The notes under the pieces are model-generated. The model ran no database searches. It was given only the letters and a program-made list of their open reading frames with translations, and was not told the DNA's origin. A stretch of DNA of 64,000 nt. It comes from DASUBV01 sp035532295. GTDB taxonomy: Bacteria > Actinomycetota > Actinomycetes > Streptosporangiales > Streptosporangiaceae. Of this stretch, positions 56,046 through 63,786 are shown piece after piece; the stretch's first letter is position 1, and every line of letters begins with the position of its first letter. The DNA is taken from positions 1-64,000 of the forward strand of contig DATKRH010000292.1 of assembly GCA_035532295.1 (NCBI GenBank). The letters are read 5' to 3'. A program made the position numbers and the translations under genes.

Positions 56046-57524
56046 GTGACAACCTCGGCCACGCGCGCTAGCAATGTCAGTCCGGACGGCGGCGCCGGGA
56101 GCCGGGCGCCCGGCGCCGCCGGGCGCCCGCTGGTGGTCACCGGTGCGATCGCGGCCGGGGCCGCCGCGGCGGCCGGCCTCGCGGTGCTCACCCTGCTCGT
56201 GCTCGTCGGCTGGATCGCGGCGCCGCACGCCGGGCTCGGGCTCACCGGCGTGCTGCGCACGGCCGCGATGCTCTGGCTGATCGGGCATCATGTCGGATTC
56301 GCCCTGCCGGGCTCCGGGCGAATCGGCATGCTGCCGCTGGGCCTGGTCCTGCTGCCGGGGGCCCTGCTCTGGCGAGCGGGACGCTGGGTGGTGCGCGCCG
56401 GGGGCGTCATCCGGCTCCGGCACGTCGGGTACGCCGCGCTGGCCCTGGCGGTGCCCTACGCCCTGGTGGCAGGCGCGCTCGCGCTGGCGAGCCGGTCAGC
56501 GCAGGCCGAGCCGTCCGCCCCGCAGGCGGTGGTCTGCGGGTTCCTGCTCGCGCTGGTCGCCGGCGGACTCGGCGGCGCGCGCGCCCGGGCACCGTGGGCT
56601 CAGCTCACCCGCCTGCTCCCGGACCGGCCGCGCTCGGTGATCATCGGCATGGTGGGCGCGCTGGCGGTGCTGGTGGTCAGCGGCGCCGTTCTGGTCGGCG
56701 GGTCGCTGGCGACGCACCTCGGCCAGTACGCCGCGCTGAGCCGCACCCTGGACCCGGGCGCCATCGGGTCGGTGCTGCTGCTGGTGACGCAGATCGCGTA
56801 CGTGCCGAACGCGGTCGTCTGGGCGATCGCCTTCACACTTGGCCCCGGATTCGCGTTCGGGACCGGCACGATGGTGGCGCCCACCGGGGCAGCGCTCGGG
56901 CAGCTGCCCGCGTTTCCGCTGCTGGCGGCGCTACCCCAGGGAATGCACGGCGGCGGAGTGCAGAGCGGCGGTGTGCAGAGCGGCGCGCCGCCCTGGCTGA
57001 GCATCGCGGTGCTCGCGCTGCCCTACGTGGCGGGCTGCGTGGCCGGGCTGTTGCTCGTCCGGGCCGCCCCGACACCGGCGCTCGAGGCCGCGCCCCTGTG
57101 GGGCCTGGCCTGCGGTGCGGCGACCGGCGGTGTGCTCGGCGTGCTCGCTGCCTTCTCCGGCGGCCCGCTAGGTGACGGCCGACTGGCCGCCGTGGGCCCG
57201 TCGGGCTGGCAGGTCGGCGCGGTCGCGGCGCTGGAGATCGGCATTTCCAGCGCGGTCACGGCCGGCGTCGCGAACTGGCTCCGGCTCGGCGGCCGGGTCC
57301 GGCGGCCCGCCCCGGCGCAAGGTGCCGCGGGCGTCGCGGGGAGTGCCGCGGGGGGTGCCGCGGGCGTCGCGGGGGACCCCGGTCAGCGCTCCCCGTCCTG
57401 GCTGCCCCGGCCGCGGCGCAGCGGCGAGGAGGCCGACGACACTCATACGATCTACCTCGACCCATGGGCGGGTGACGCGGCCAGCGCGCCGCCGCCGCCG
57501 CGCGGGCCGTCGGCGCTGCCGTAA
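56046..57524 (+). CDS. DUF6350 polytopic membrane protein
   Basis: A 492-residue membrane protein with about ten hydrophobic helices between residues 30 and 415 and a cytoplasmic Pro/Arg-rich tail ending in DTHTIYLDPW and a proline run. The order sucC-sucD-this gene-purN-purH is the same in Streptomyces, where the protein is annotated DUF6350; the function is unknown. Motif-like segments include LWLIGHHVGFALPGSGRIGMLPLGL and AYVPNAVVWAIAFTLGPGFAFG split over adjacent helices. Repeats GGVQSGGVQSG and AAGVAG appear near residues 302 and 430. The GTG at 56046 lies 6 nt after CAGGCT, a leaderless-type pattern. The stop lies in a 16-bp tandem duplication. Confidence 0.8.
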   Translation: MTTSATRASNVSPDGGAGSRAPGAAGRPLVVTGAIAAGAAAAAGLAVLTLLVLVGWIAAPHAGLGLTGVLRTAAMLWLIGHHVGFALPGSGRIGMLPLGLVLLPGALLWRAGRWVVRAGGVIRLRHVGYAALALAVPYALVAGALALASRSAQAEPSAPQAVVCGFLLALVAGGLGGARARAPWAQLTRLLPDRPRSVIIGMVGALAVLVVSGAVLVGGSLATHLGQYAALSRTLDPGAIGSVLLLVTQIAYVPNAVVWAIAFTLGPGFAFGTGTMVAPTGAALGQLPAFPLLAALPQGMHGGGVQSGGVQSGAPPWLSIAVLALPYVAGCVAGLLLVRAAPTPALEAAPLWGLACGAATGGVLGVLAAFSGGPLGDGRLAAVGPSGWQVGAVAALEIGISSAVTAGVANWLRLGGRVRRPAPAQGAAGVAGSAAGGAAGVAGDPGQRSPSWLPRPRRSGEEADDTHTIYLDPWAGDAASAPPPPRGPSALP

Positions 57525-57545
57525 GGGGGCGCTGCCGTAAGGGGG
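57514..57545. repeat. 16-bp tandem duplication across a stop codon
   Basis: Two exact copies of cgctgccgtaaggggg, 57514-57529 and 57530-57545. The first contains the TAA stop of the DUF6350 gene. The second lies in the 23-bp gap before the convergent gene's stop. Confidence 0.9.
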
Positions 57546-57547
57546 CG

Positions 57548-58225
57548 CTAGCCCTGCTGGCCGGGGTGCGACTGGATCGCATGCAGGAGCTCGCGCGCGC
57601 ACGCCTGCTGGGCTGCGTTGCTCGTGGCGTTGTTCGTGCACTGCTCGTAGGTCGTGAGTTGCCTGGCGAAGATGATCCCGACAAATGCCAGCAGCGACAG
57701 GACCACCGACACGACGCCGAGGATCACCGCCGCCACGGAGCCGGGCGGCCGCGCTGCGTCCTCCTGGCGTGCCCGCCGCGCCGCCGACGCCCCGAGCACC
57801 CCGGCCGCCACACCGACGACCAAGGCGAAGCCCACGAGGTAGCTGGCATGACCGGCCTGATTGGCCGCAGCGAGCGCGAGCAGGCTCAGCAGGCCGAAGA
57901 TCGCGGCGGCGAGCGCTCGCTGGCGCAGTTCCCGCCGCGGCATCGCGGTGGGCCGAGCCGACCGCTGTGCACGCGCGGGACCTGGCGGTGGTACACGCGC
58001 GGGACCTGGCGGGGTCATCGGCATGCCAGGCCCTTGCTGGCCGCCCGGCCCCGGCAACGGTCCAGGTCCCGGTGCGGGAACCGCTGGCTCGTCGGGGAAG
58101 AACAGCCTCGGCAGCGTCCCGCTCGCGGGCTCGGAGCCTGCGGTGGGCGACGGCGGAGTCTGGTCGGCGGACAGCTCGGGTCCTCTCTGGTGCGGTGCGC
58201 CCGGTGTGAGCGTGCAGGCCGCCAC
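57548..58225 (-). CDS. DUF4190-like membrane protein with proline-rich N terminus
   Basis: A protein of up to 225 residues. The N-terminal 90 residues are Pro/Gly/Ala-rich (GPGPLPGPGGQQGPGMPMTP) and probably disordered. Three hydrophobic helices follow, about 105-123, 127-147 and 163-185 (VAAVILGVVSVVLSLLAFVG), then an extracytoplasmic tail with two Cys (YEQCTNNATSNAAQQACARE) that could form a disulfide. The layout matches DUF4190-like actinobacterial membrane proteins. The function is unknown. The GTG at 58225 is the longest start; a later one is possible because the proline-rich part is not conserved. Confidence 0.6.
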   Translation of the reverse strand: MAACTLTPGAPHQRGPELSADQTPPSPTAGSEPASGTLPRLFFPDEPAVPAPGPGPLPGPGGQQGPGMPMTPPGPARVPPPGPARAQRSARPTAMPRRELRQRALAAAIFGLLSLLALAAANQAGHASYLVGFALVVGVAAGVLGASAARRARQEDAARPPGSVAAVILGVVSVVLSLLAFVGIIFARQLTTYEQCTNNATSNAAQQACARELLHAIQSHPGQQG

Positions 58226-58296
58226 CAGTCCGGGCGATTGTTCGCGCGGGCAGCCTGGCGCTTTTTCGATAACGCGGTGGCGGGGGCCAGCCTAGC

Positions 58297-58465
58297 TGGT
58301 GCAGGACCTCTTGCCAGGGCCGGATGGTCCAGGTCGCGACGACCTTGTCGATCACGAACGGGTCGCCGTGCCCCGCGGAGTGGCGGTGACCAGGCCCGCG
58401 GCGGCGAGGACCTTGAGGTGCTGCGACACGGCGGGCCGGCTCACGGGGAGGTCGGCGGCCTCCCA
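58297..58465 (-). pseudogene. Remnant of an ArsR-type regulator
   Basis: Minus-strand translation from 58465 gives WEAADLPVSRPAVSQHLKVL and then AAAGLVTATPRGTATRS before a stop at 58352. PVSRPAVSQHLKVLAAAGLV is an unmistakable ArsR-family winged-helix recognition region. After the stop, another frame continues as HGDPFVIDKVVATWTIRPW and QEVLHQLG, which reads like protein. The N-terminal half of the regulator is missing, and the remnant overlaps the end of the methyltransferase gene in a different frame. It is best read as a truncated and frameshifted gene. Confidence 0.6.
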
Positions 58466-59292
58466 CCGGACCTGCCTGGCGGCCGGGTAGCGATGAGCAC
58501 GGTGGCATTGAGCTCGTCGGAGCTGGCCACCTGCGCGATCAGGCCGTCCCGGGCCACGATGTCGGTCGCCAGCGACGCCTGGCGCTCGCTGGTCTCGAAC
58601 AGCAGGTGACCGCCGGGCGCCAGCCAGCGCGCCGCCGCCGCGCTCACTCGCCGCAGTACGTCCAGGCCGTCCGCGCCGCCATCGAGCGCCACCCGGGCCT
58701 CGTGCACGCGGGCCTCCGGGGGCAGCAGCCCGACCTCCTGCGAGGGTACGTAAGGCACGTTGGCGAGCAGGACATCGACCCGGCCCGCCAGCGCGGCGGG
58801 CAGCGGTTCGTACAGGTCGCCCTGGTATACCTGGCCACGGGCTACCTGGCCACGGGTGGCGCCGATGTTGCGGCGGGCGCACGCCACCGCGGCCGGGTCG
58901 ATGTCGGCGGCATGCAACTCGACCTCGCCCTGCGCGGCGGCCAGCGCGGCCAGCGCGGCGCCGAGGGCCCCCGAGCCGCAGCACAGGTCAACGACGACGG
59001 CCCGCGGCCGGGTGCGGGCGGCGGCCTGGCGGACGAGGAACTCGGTGCGGCGGCGGGGCACGAAGACGCCGGGGTCCACGGCTATCCGCAGGCCGCAGAA
59101 CTCCGCCCAGCGCAGGACGTGTTCGAGGGGCAGGCCGGCGACTCGCTGGTCCACCAGGGCGGCCAGGTCGGCCGGCGTCCGGGCTGCGGCGACGAGCAGC
59201 CGGGCCTCATCCTCGGCGAAGACGCAGCCGGCCGCTCGAAGCCTGGTGACGATGCCGGGTGGCGGTGAGTCGGGGGGTGGGGAAGCTGACAT
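58441..59292 (-). CDS. PrmC/HemK-like protein N5-glutamine methyltransferase
   Basis: A 283-residue SAM-dependent methyltransferase. The SAM motif is VVDLCCGSGALGAALA, acidic loop ELHAADIDPAAV, and the catalytic loop is LLANVPYVP, an NxPY variant with Val in place of the Pro in NPPY. Upstream are GVFVPRRRTEFLV, as in PrmC proteins. This matches a PrmC-like actinobacterial group (putative protein N5-glutamine methyltransferase), distinct from the true release-factor enzyme, which usually sits beside prfA. The last residues (GRSGGRPPTSP) are translated from the ArsR remnant in another frame, so the natural C terminus may have been replaced. Start ATG 59292. A 24-codon ORF with a very strong ribosome-binding site lies 41 bp upstream. 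Confidence 0.82.
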   Translation of the reverse strand: MSASPPPDSPPPGIVTRLRAAGCVFAEDEARLLVAAARTPADLAALVDQRVAGLPLEHVLRWAEFCGLRIAVDPGVFVPRRRTEFLVRQAAARTRPRAVVVDLCCGSGALGAALAALAAAQGEVELHAADIDPAAVACARRNIGATRGQVARGQVYQGDLYEPLPAALAGRVDVLLANVPYVPSQEVGLLPPEARVHEARVALDGGADGLDVLRRVSAAAARWLAPGGHLLFETSERQASLATDIVARDGLIAQVASSDELNATVLIATRPPGRSGGRPPTSP

Positions 59293-59333
59293 GGAGGCGC
59301 CTTTCGGAGTCCGACGGGCGCTGCGTCAGTTCC

Positions 59334-59408
59334 CTAGGCCGGGTGGCGGACCGGGTGGGCCGGCCGGCCGTGAGAGGAGAGCGCCCCGAGCCTGATCTGG
59401 CCGTACAT
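59334..59408 (-). CDS. Putative 24-codon leader-type ORF
   Basis: ATG at 59408, TAG at 59334, product MYGQIRLGALSSHGRPAHPV plus RHPA. It is preceded by AGGAGGTGA, a 9-base perfect complement to the 16S rRNA 3' end, with 5 nt to the ATG. This is the strongest ribosome-binding site in the window. It lies on the same strand as the PrmC-like gene and ends 41 bp before that gene. No function is known; it may be a regulatory leader peptide or a small protein. Confidence 0.4.
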   Translation of the reverse strand: MYGQIRLGALSSHGRPAHPVRHPA

Positions 59409-59504
59409 GGGTCTCACCTCCTCGCCGAGTGCACTGCTGGACATGGCAACACTACCGGAGCGTGCGACCGCCCCCTAGTTCAGGCCGCCACCTTGTACGC
59501 TGAA

Positions 59505-60161
59505 ATGTCCAGGTCAACCGCGCGCACGAGTCATCGAAGGAGCCACACCGTTAGCCACTCGCGACTGGTCGTCCTGGTGTCCGGGACGGGCAGCAACCTG
59601 CAGGCCCTCCTGGATGCCACGGCCGACCCGGCGTTCGGGGCCACCGTCGTGGCCGTGGGTGCCGACCGGGACGGGATCGCCGGGCTCAGCCGGGCGCAGG
59701 CCGCTGACGTGCCGACCTTTGTCAGGAGGGTCAAGGACTTTGCGGATCGCCAGGCGTGGGACCGGGCGCTGGCGGCCGACTGTGCCGGGTTCACGCCGGA
59801 TCTGATCGTCCTGGCCGGCTTCATGAAGCTGGTCGGGCCCGAGTTCCTCCGTCAGTTCGGCGGGCGGGTGATCAACACGCACCCGGCCTTGCTACCGTCG
59901 TTTCCCGGCATGCACGCTCCGGCGGACGCGCTCGATCACGGCGTGAAGCTGACCGGCTGCACCATCTTCCTGGTGGACTCGGGGACGGATACCGGGCCGA
60001 TCGTCGCGCAAGCGGCCGTTCCCGTACACGATGATGACGACGAGTCGGCCCTGCATGAGCGGATCAAGCTGGCGGAGCGATCGCTGCTGGTGGAGACCGT
60101 GGGCCAGATGGTCCGCGGCGGCTGGTCCATGGCGGGCCGGAAAGTGAGGATCGGGCCTTGA
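59505..60161 (+). CDS. purN: Phosphoribosylglycinamide formyltransferase 1 (start unclear)
   Basis: A formyltransferase that uses 10-formyl-THF to convert GAR to FGAR in purine synthesis. Seen: LVVLVSGTGSNLQALLD (phosphate loop), RVINTHPALLPSFPG with the catalytic Asn and His, and VDSGTDTGPIVAQ with the catalytic Asp. The start is problematic: a good ribosome-binding site GAAGGAG (59536-59542) is followed 7 nt later by GTT (59550), where family proteins would begin (xSHSRLVVLVSG). The nearest in-frame ATG is 59505, used here (218 residues), but it lies only 3 nt after a possible -10 box TACGCT (59496-59501). A GTG-to-GTT change, a sequencing error or a non-standard start are possible. The stop overlaps the purH start. 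Confidence 0.88.
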   Translation: MSRSTARTSHRRSHTVSHSRLVVLVSGTGSNLQALLDATADPAFGATVVAVGADRDGIAGLSRAQAADVPTFVRRVKDFADRQAWDRALAADCAGFTPDLIVLAGFMKLVGPEFLRQFGGRVINTHPALLPSFPGMHAPADALDHGVKLTGCTIFLVDSGTDTGPIVAQAAVPVHDDDDESALHERIKLAERSLLVETVGQMVRGGWSMAGRKVRIGP

Positions 60162-61732
60162 CGAAGGTGGCCATCAGGCGCGCGCTCATTAGCGTCTACG
60201 ACAAGGCCGGGGTCGCCGAGCTGGCCGTGGCCCTGGACGGTGCCGGGGTGGAGATCGTGTCGACCGGCAGCACGGCGGCGACGATCTCGGCGGCCGGCGT
60301 CCCGGTGACCCCCGTCGAGCAGCTCACCGGATTCCCCGAGTGCCTGGACGGCCGGGTCAAGACCCTGCATCCGGCGGTGCATGCGGGCCTGCTGGCCGAC
60401 CTGAGCAAGGCCAGCCACCGCGACCAGCTCGCGGACCTGGACATCGCGCCGTTCGACCTGCTCGTCTCCAACCTGTATCCGTTCGAGCAGACCGTGGCGA
60501 GCGGGGCCAGCCCGGCGCAGTGCGTGGAGCAGATCGACATCGGCGGCCCGGCCATGGTCCGCGCCGCCGCTAAGAACCACGGCACCGTCGCCGTGGTCAC
60601 CAGCCCGGACCTGTACCCGGACGTGCTGGCGGCCATCGGCGACGGCGGGTTCACGCTCGCCCAGCGGCGCAGGCTCGCGGCCCAGGCCTACGCGCATACC
60701 GCGGCCTACGACGCGGCGGTCGCCTCCTGGTTCGCTTCCGTCTACGCCCCCGACGCGGCCGCCGCCGATAGCGGCTGGCCCGATGTGACCGCCGCCCTGT
60801 GGACCCGGCGGGACGTGCTGCGCTACGGCGAGAATCCGCACCAGCGTGCCGCCCTTTACGTCCGGGGCGGGGGGGGCGACCGGGCGGGCGGCATCGCCAC
60901 CGCCGAGCAGCTGCACGGCAAGGCGATGTCCTATAACAACTACGTGGACGCCGACGCCGCCCGGCGGGCGGCCTTCGACTTCGCCGAGCCCTGCGTCGCG
61001 ATCATGAAGCACGCCAACCCGTGCGGGATCGCCGTCGCCGCCGACCTCACGCAGGCACACCGCCGGGCGCACGAGTGCGACCCGGTTTCGGCTTTCGGGG
61101 GCGTGATCGCGGCCAACGGCGTCGTGACCGAGCAGCTCGCCGCCCAGATCGCCGGCATCTTCACCGAGGTGATCATCGCACCGGACTTCGAGCCGGCCGC
61201 CCTGGACATCCTGGCCGGGCGCAAGAACCTGCGGCTGCTGCGCTGCCCGTCGCCCGAGCCGGGCCCCGGCATCGAATCGCGGCCGGTGAGCGGAGGGCTG
61301 CTCATGCAGACGGTGGACCGGGTCACCGAGCCCGGCGACGACCCGTCCGGCTGGCAGCTCGCCACGGGCGAGCCGGCCAGCGCGCAGACGCTGGCCGACC
61401 TGCGGTTCGCCTGGAAGGCGTGCCGCAGCGTGAAGTCCAACGCGATCCTGCTCGCCGCCGGGCAGGCTAGCGTCGGGATCGGCATGGGCCAGGTCAACCG
61501 CGTCGACGCGGCGCGCCTGGCGGTGGAGCGAGCCGGCGACCGGGCCGCCGGGGCCGTGGCCGCCAGCGACGCCTACTTCCCGTTCCCCGACGGGTTCGAG
61601 GTGCTGGCCGGGGCGGGCATCCGGGCGGTCGTCGAGCCGGGCGGCTCGGTCCGTGACCAGCTCGTCATCGACGCGGCGCAGGCTGCGGGCGTCACGCTGT
61701 ATTTCACGTGGGTGCGGCACTTCTACCACTGA
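60158..61732 (+). CDS. purH: Bifunctional AICAR transformylase/IMP cyclohydrolase
   Basis: A 524-residue enzyme for the last two steps of IMP synthesis. The N-terminal IMP cyclohydrolase domain (about 1-195, MGS-like fold) includes RALISVYDKAGV, STGSTAATI and RVKTLHPAVHAGLL. The transformylase domain has LRYGENPHQRAAL, the catalytic pair Lys284-His285 in IMKHANPCGIA, and VKSNAILLA. It ends in TLYFTWVRHFYH, close to the standard RHFRH end. The start is TTG at 60158, overlapping the purN TGA, so translation is coupled. The order purN-purH is as in Streptomyces. Confidence 0.96.
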   Translation: MTKVAIRRALISVYDKAGVAELAVALDGAGVEIVSTGSTAATISAAGVPVTPVEQLTGFPECLDGRVKTLHPAVHAGLLADLSKASHRDQLADLDIAPFDLLVSNLYPFEQTVASGASPAQCVEQIDIGGPAMVRAAAKNHGTVAVVTSPDLYPDVLAAIGDGGFTLAQRRRLAAQAYAHTAAYDAAVASWFASVYAPDAAAADSGWPDVTAALWTRRDVLRYGENPHQRAALYVRGGGGDRAGGIATAEQLHGKAMSYNNYVDADAARRAAFDFAEPCVAIMKHANPCGIAVAADLTQAHRRAHECDPVSAFGGVIAANGVVTEQLAAQIAGIFTEVIIAPDFEPAALDILAGRKNLRLLRCPSPEPGPGIESRPVSGGLLMQTVDRVTEPGDDPSGWQLATGEPASAQTLADLRFAWKACRSVKSNAILLAAGQASVGIGMGQVNRVDAARLAVERAGDRAAGAVAASDAYFPFPDGFEVLAGAGIRAVVEPGGSVRDQLVIDAAQAAGVTLYFTWVRHFYH

Positions 61733-61740
61733 GGGTGCCG

Positions 61741-61806
61741 GGCCTGGCCTGGCCTGGCCTGGCGGGGCCGGGGGCCTGGGCCTGGGCCTGGGCCTGGGCC
61801 TGGGCC
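61741..61806. repeat. Short GC repeats between purH and folD
   Basis: Four ggcct units (61741-61760) are followed by five gggcct units (61772-61801) and a partial sixth. They fill most of the 148-bp gap. They look like slippage products; no gene lies here apart from the folD promoter at the end. Confidence 0.9.
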
Positions 61807-61880
61807 GCCGGCTCGTTTCCGCGGGCGCGCCGGAGCCCGGCCCGCGCCTTTGCCGCGGTCATCGGGCACAATGGCGCGCG

Positions 61881-62729
61881 ATGACAGCGACGATTCTGGA
61901 CGGCAAGGCGACAGCCGCCGCCATACGCGAAGACCTGACCGGCCGTGTCGCCAGGCTGACGGCGGCCGGCCTGACGCCGGGCCTGGGCACCATCCTGGTC
62001 GGCGACGACCCGGGCAGCCGGTCCTACGTCAACGGCAAGCACCGGGACTGCGCCCAGGTGGGCATCCTCAGCATCCGCCGGGACCTGCCCGCTGACGCGA
62101 CGCAGCGGCAGGTGGAGGATGCGGTCGCCGAGCTGAACGCGGACCCGGCGTGCACCGGCTACATCGTGCAACTGCCGCTGCCCGCCGGCCTTGACGCTCA
62201 GCGCGTGCTGGAGCTGATCGACCCGGCCAAGGACGCGGACGGCCTGCATCCGATGAACCTGGGCCGGCTGGTGCTCGGCGAGCCCGCGCCGCTGCCGTGC
62301 ACGCCGCGCGGCATCGTGGAACTGCTCCGGCGCTTCGACGTCCCGATCGCGGGCGCCGAGGTGACCGTGATCGGGCGCGGGATCACGGTCGGCCGCTCGC
62401 TCGGCCTGCTGCTCACCCGGCGCAGCGAGAACGCGACCGTCACGCTCTGCCACACCGGCACCCGGGATCTCGCCGGGCACACCAGGAAGGCCGACATCAT
62501 CGTCGTGGCGGCCGGCCGCCCCGGCCTGCTCACCCCGGACATGGTCAGCGCGGGCGCGGCGGTTCTCGACGTGGGCATCAGCCGGACCGCGGAAGGCCTG
62601 GTCGGAGACGTCGATCCGGGCGTCGCGAAGGTGGCCGGCTACCTGGCCCCGATGCCGGGCGGCGTCGGGCCGATGACGCGGGCGATGCTGCTGAGCAACG
62701 TGGTCGAGGCTGCGGAGCGGCGGGCCTGA
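61881..62729 (+). CDS. folD: Bifunctional methylene-THF dehydrogenase/methenyl-THF cyclohydrolase
   Basis: A 282-residue enzyme that makes 10-formyl-THF, the cofactor of PurN and PurH just upstream. Seen: GSRSYVNGKHRDC with the catalytic Tyr and Lys, YIVQLPLPAGLD, PAKDADGLHPMN, PCTPRGIVELL, and VIGRGITVGRSLGLLL, where the usual Pro after VGR is Ser, and the C-terminal GGVGPMTRAMLL. The ATG at 61881 is preceded by CACAAT (61867-61872), 8 nt upstream, a possible leaderless promoter. It is transcribed separately from purH. Confidence 0.95.
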   Translation: MTATILDGKATAAAIREDLTGRVARLTAAGLTPGLGTILVGDDPGSRSYVNGKHRDCAQVGILSIRRDLPADATQRQVEDAVAELNADPACTGYIVQLPLPAGLDAQRVLELIDPAKDADGLHPMNLGRLVLGEPAPLPCTPRGIVELLRRFDVPIAGAEVTVIGRGITVGRSLGLLLTRRSENATVTLCHTGTRDLAGHTRKADIIVVAAGRPGLLTPDMVSAGAAVLDVGISRTAEGLVGDVDPGVAKVAGYLAPMPGGVGPMTRAMLLSNVVEAAERRA

Positions 62730-62955
62730 TCCGGGGGAGCGGGCCTGATCCGGGGGTTTCCGCGGGGCACCGGGCGCGCGGCCCAGCACCTACCAGTGGG
62801 TAAAGTCGCTACCGGCGTGGCTGCCCGGGCCCCGGGGTGCGAGGCGGGCCAGCCGGTTTGACAGGCTTTACCCTGCCGCTGCCTGCCACGGGCGGATGAT
62901 GGCAGGACGCAGGGCAGGTTTGCAGAGGTTTGCAGAGGGAGGTCGGCCGCCGGTC
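62730..62955 (+). other. Gap upstream of etfB
   Basis: Contains a duplicated ggtttgcaga (near 62919-62938), a TTGACA at 62858-62863 with no good -10 box at the right distance, and a duplicated ggagcgggcctgatccggggg-like segment after the folD stop. No gene is supported here. Confidence 0.4.
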
Positions 62956-63735
62956 ATGAACATCGTCGTCTGTGTGAAGCAGGTTCCGGATACCTGGTCG
63001 GAGCGGACGCTCCGGCCGGATGACAGCACGCTGGACCGCGGCGCGGCCGATGCCGTGATGAACGAGCTCGATGAGTACGCGATCGAGGAGGGCCTGCGGC
63101 TGACCGAGGCGCTGGGCGGCGAGGTCACGGTCCTGTCGGTCGGCCCGGAGAAGGCGGCCGAGACCATCCGCAAGGCCCTGTCGATGGGCGCCGACAAGGC
63201 GGTGCACGTCAGCGACGAGGCGCTGCACGGCTCGGACGCGCTGGTGACGTCGGAGGTCATCGCCAAGGTGCTGAGCCGGATCGGCTTCGACCTGGTCATC
63301 CTCGGCTCGGAGTCCACCGACGCCCGGATGGGCGTGATGGCGGCGATGCTGGCCGAGCGGCTGAGCGTCCCGCAGATGTCGTTCGCCAGCAAGGTGGAGA
63401 CCGACGGGACCGCCATCACCATCAACCGGCAGGCGGACTACGGCTACGACACGGTCGAGGCGACCCTGCCGGCCGTGGTGAGCGTGGTCGAGAAGATTAA
63501 CGAGCCTCGGTACCCCTCGTTCAAGGGGATCATGGCGGCCAAGAAGAAGCCGGTGCAGACGCTGAGCCTGGCCGACCTGGAGATGGATGCGGCCCGCGCG
63601 GGTCTGGCCGCTAGCGCCACCGAGGTAGTCAGCTTCGCCAAGCGGCCGCCGCGTCAGGCGGGCACCATCGTGACCGACGAGGGAGACGGCGGCGCCAAGG
63701 CGGCCGAGTTCCTCGCCGCGCGCAAGTTCATCTGA
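62956..63735 (+). CDS. etfB: Electron transfer flavoprotein beta subunit
   Basis: A 259-residue ETF subunit that, with EtfA, passes electrons from acyl-CoA dehydrogenases to the respiratory chain. The start MNIVVCVKQVPDTW is typical. Also seen: NELDEYAIEEGLRL, LSVGPEKAAETIRKALSMGADKAVHV, LVILGSESTDARMGVMAAMLAE, and a signature-like VEKINEPRYPSFKGIMAAKKKP. The ATG at 62956 is chosen by family alignment; the ribosome-binding site GGGAGG lies 10-15 nt upstream. etfA follows after 51 bp. Confidence 0.95.
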   Translation: MNIVVCVKQVPDTWSERTLRPDDSTLDRGAADAVMNELDEYAIEEGLRLTEALGGEVTVLSVGPEKAAETIRKALSMGADKAVHVSDEALHGSDALVTSEVIAKVLSRIGFDLVILGSESTDARMGVMAAMLAERLSVPQMSFASKVETDGTAITINRQADYGYDTVEATLPAVVSVVEKINEPRYPSFKGIMAAKKKPVQTLSLADLEMDAARAGLAASATEVVSFAKRPPRQAGTIVTDEGDGGAKAAEFLAARKFI

Positions 63736-63786
63736 CTGTGGACTGGTTTTCCGAGCACGGGCTTAATCGCGGAAGGGCGGCCGTAC

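Noticed and set aside
62858..62886. TTGACA as -35 box of an etfB promoter
   Set aside because: No -10-like hexamer lies 16-19 bp downstream, so it was not listed as a promoter.
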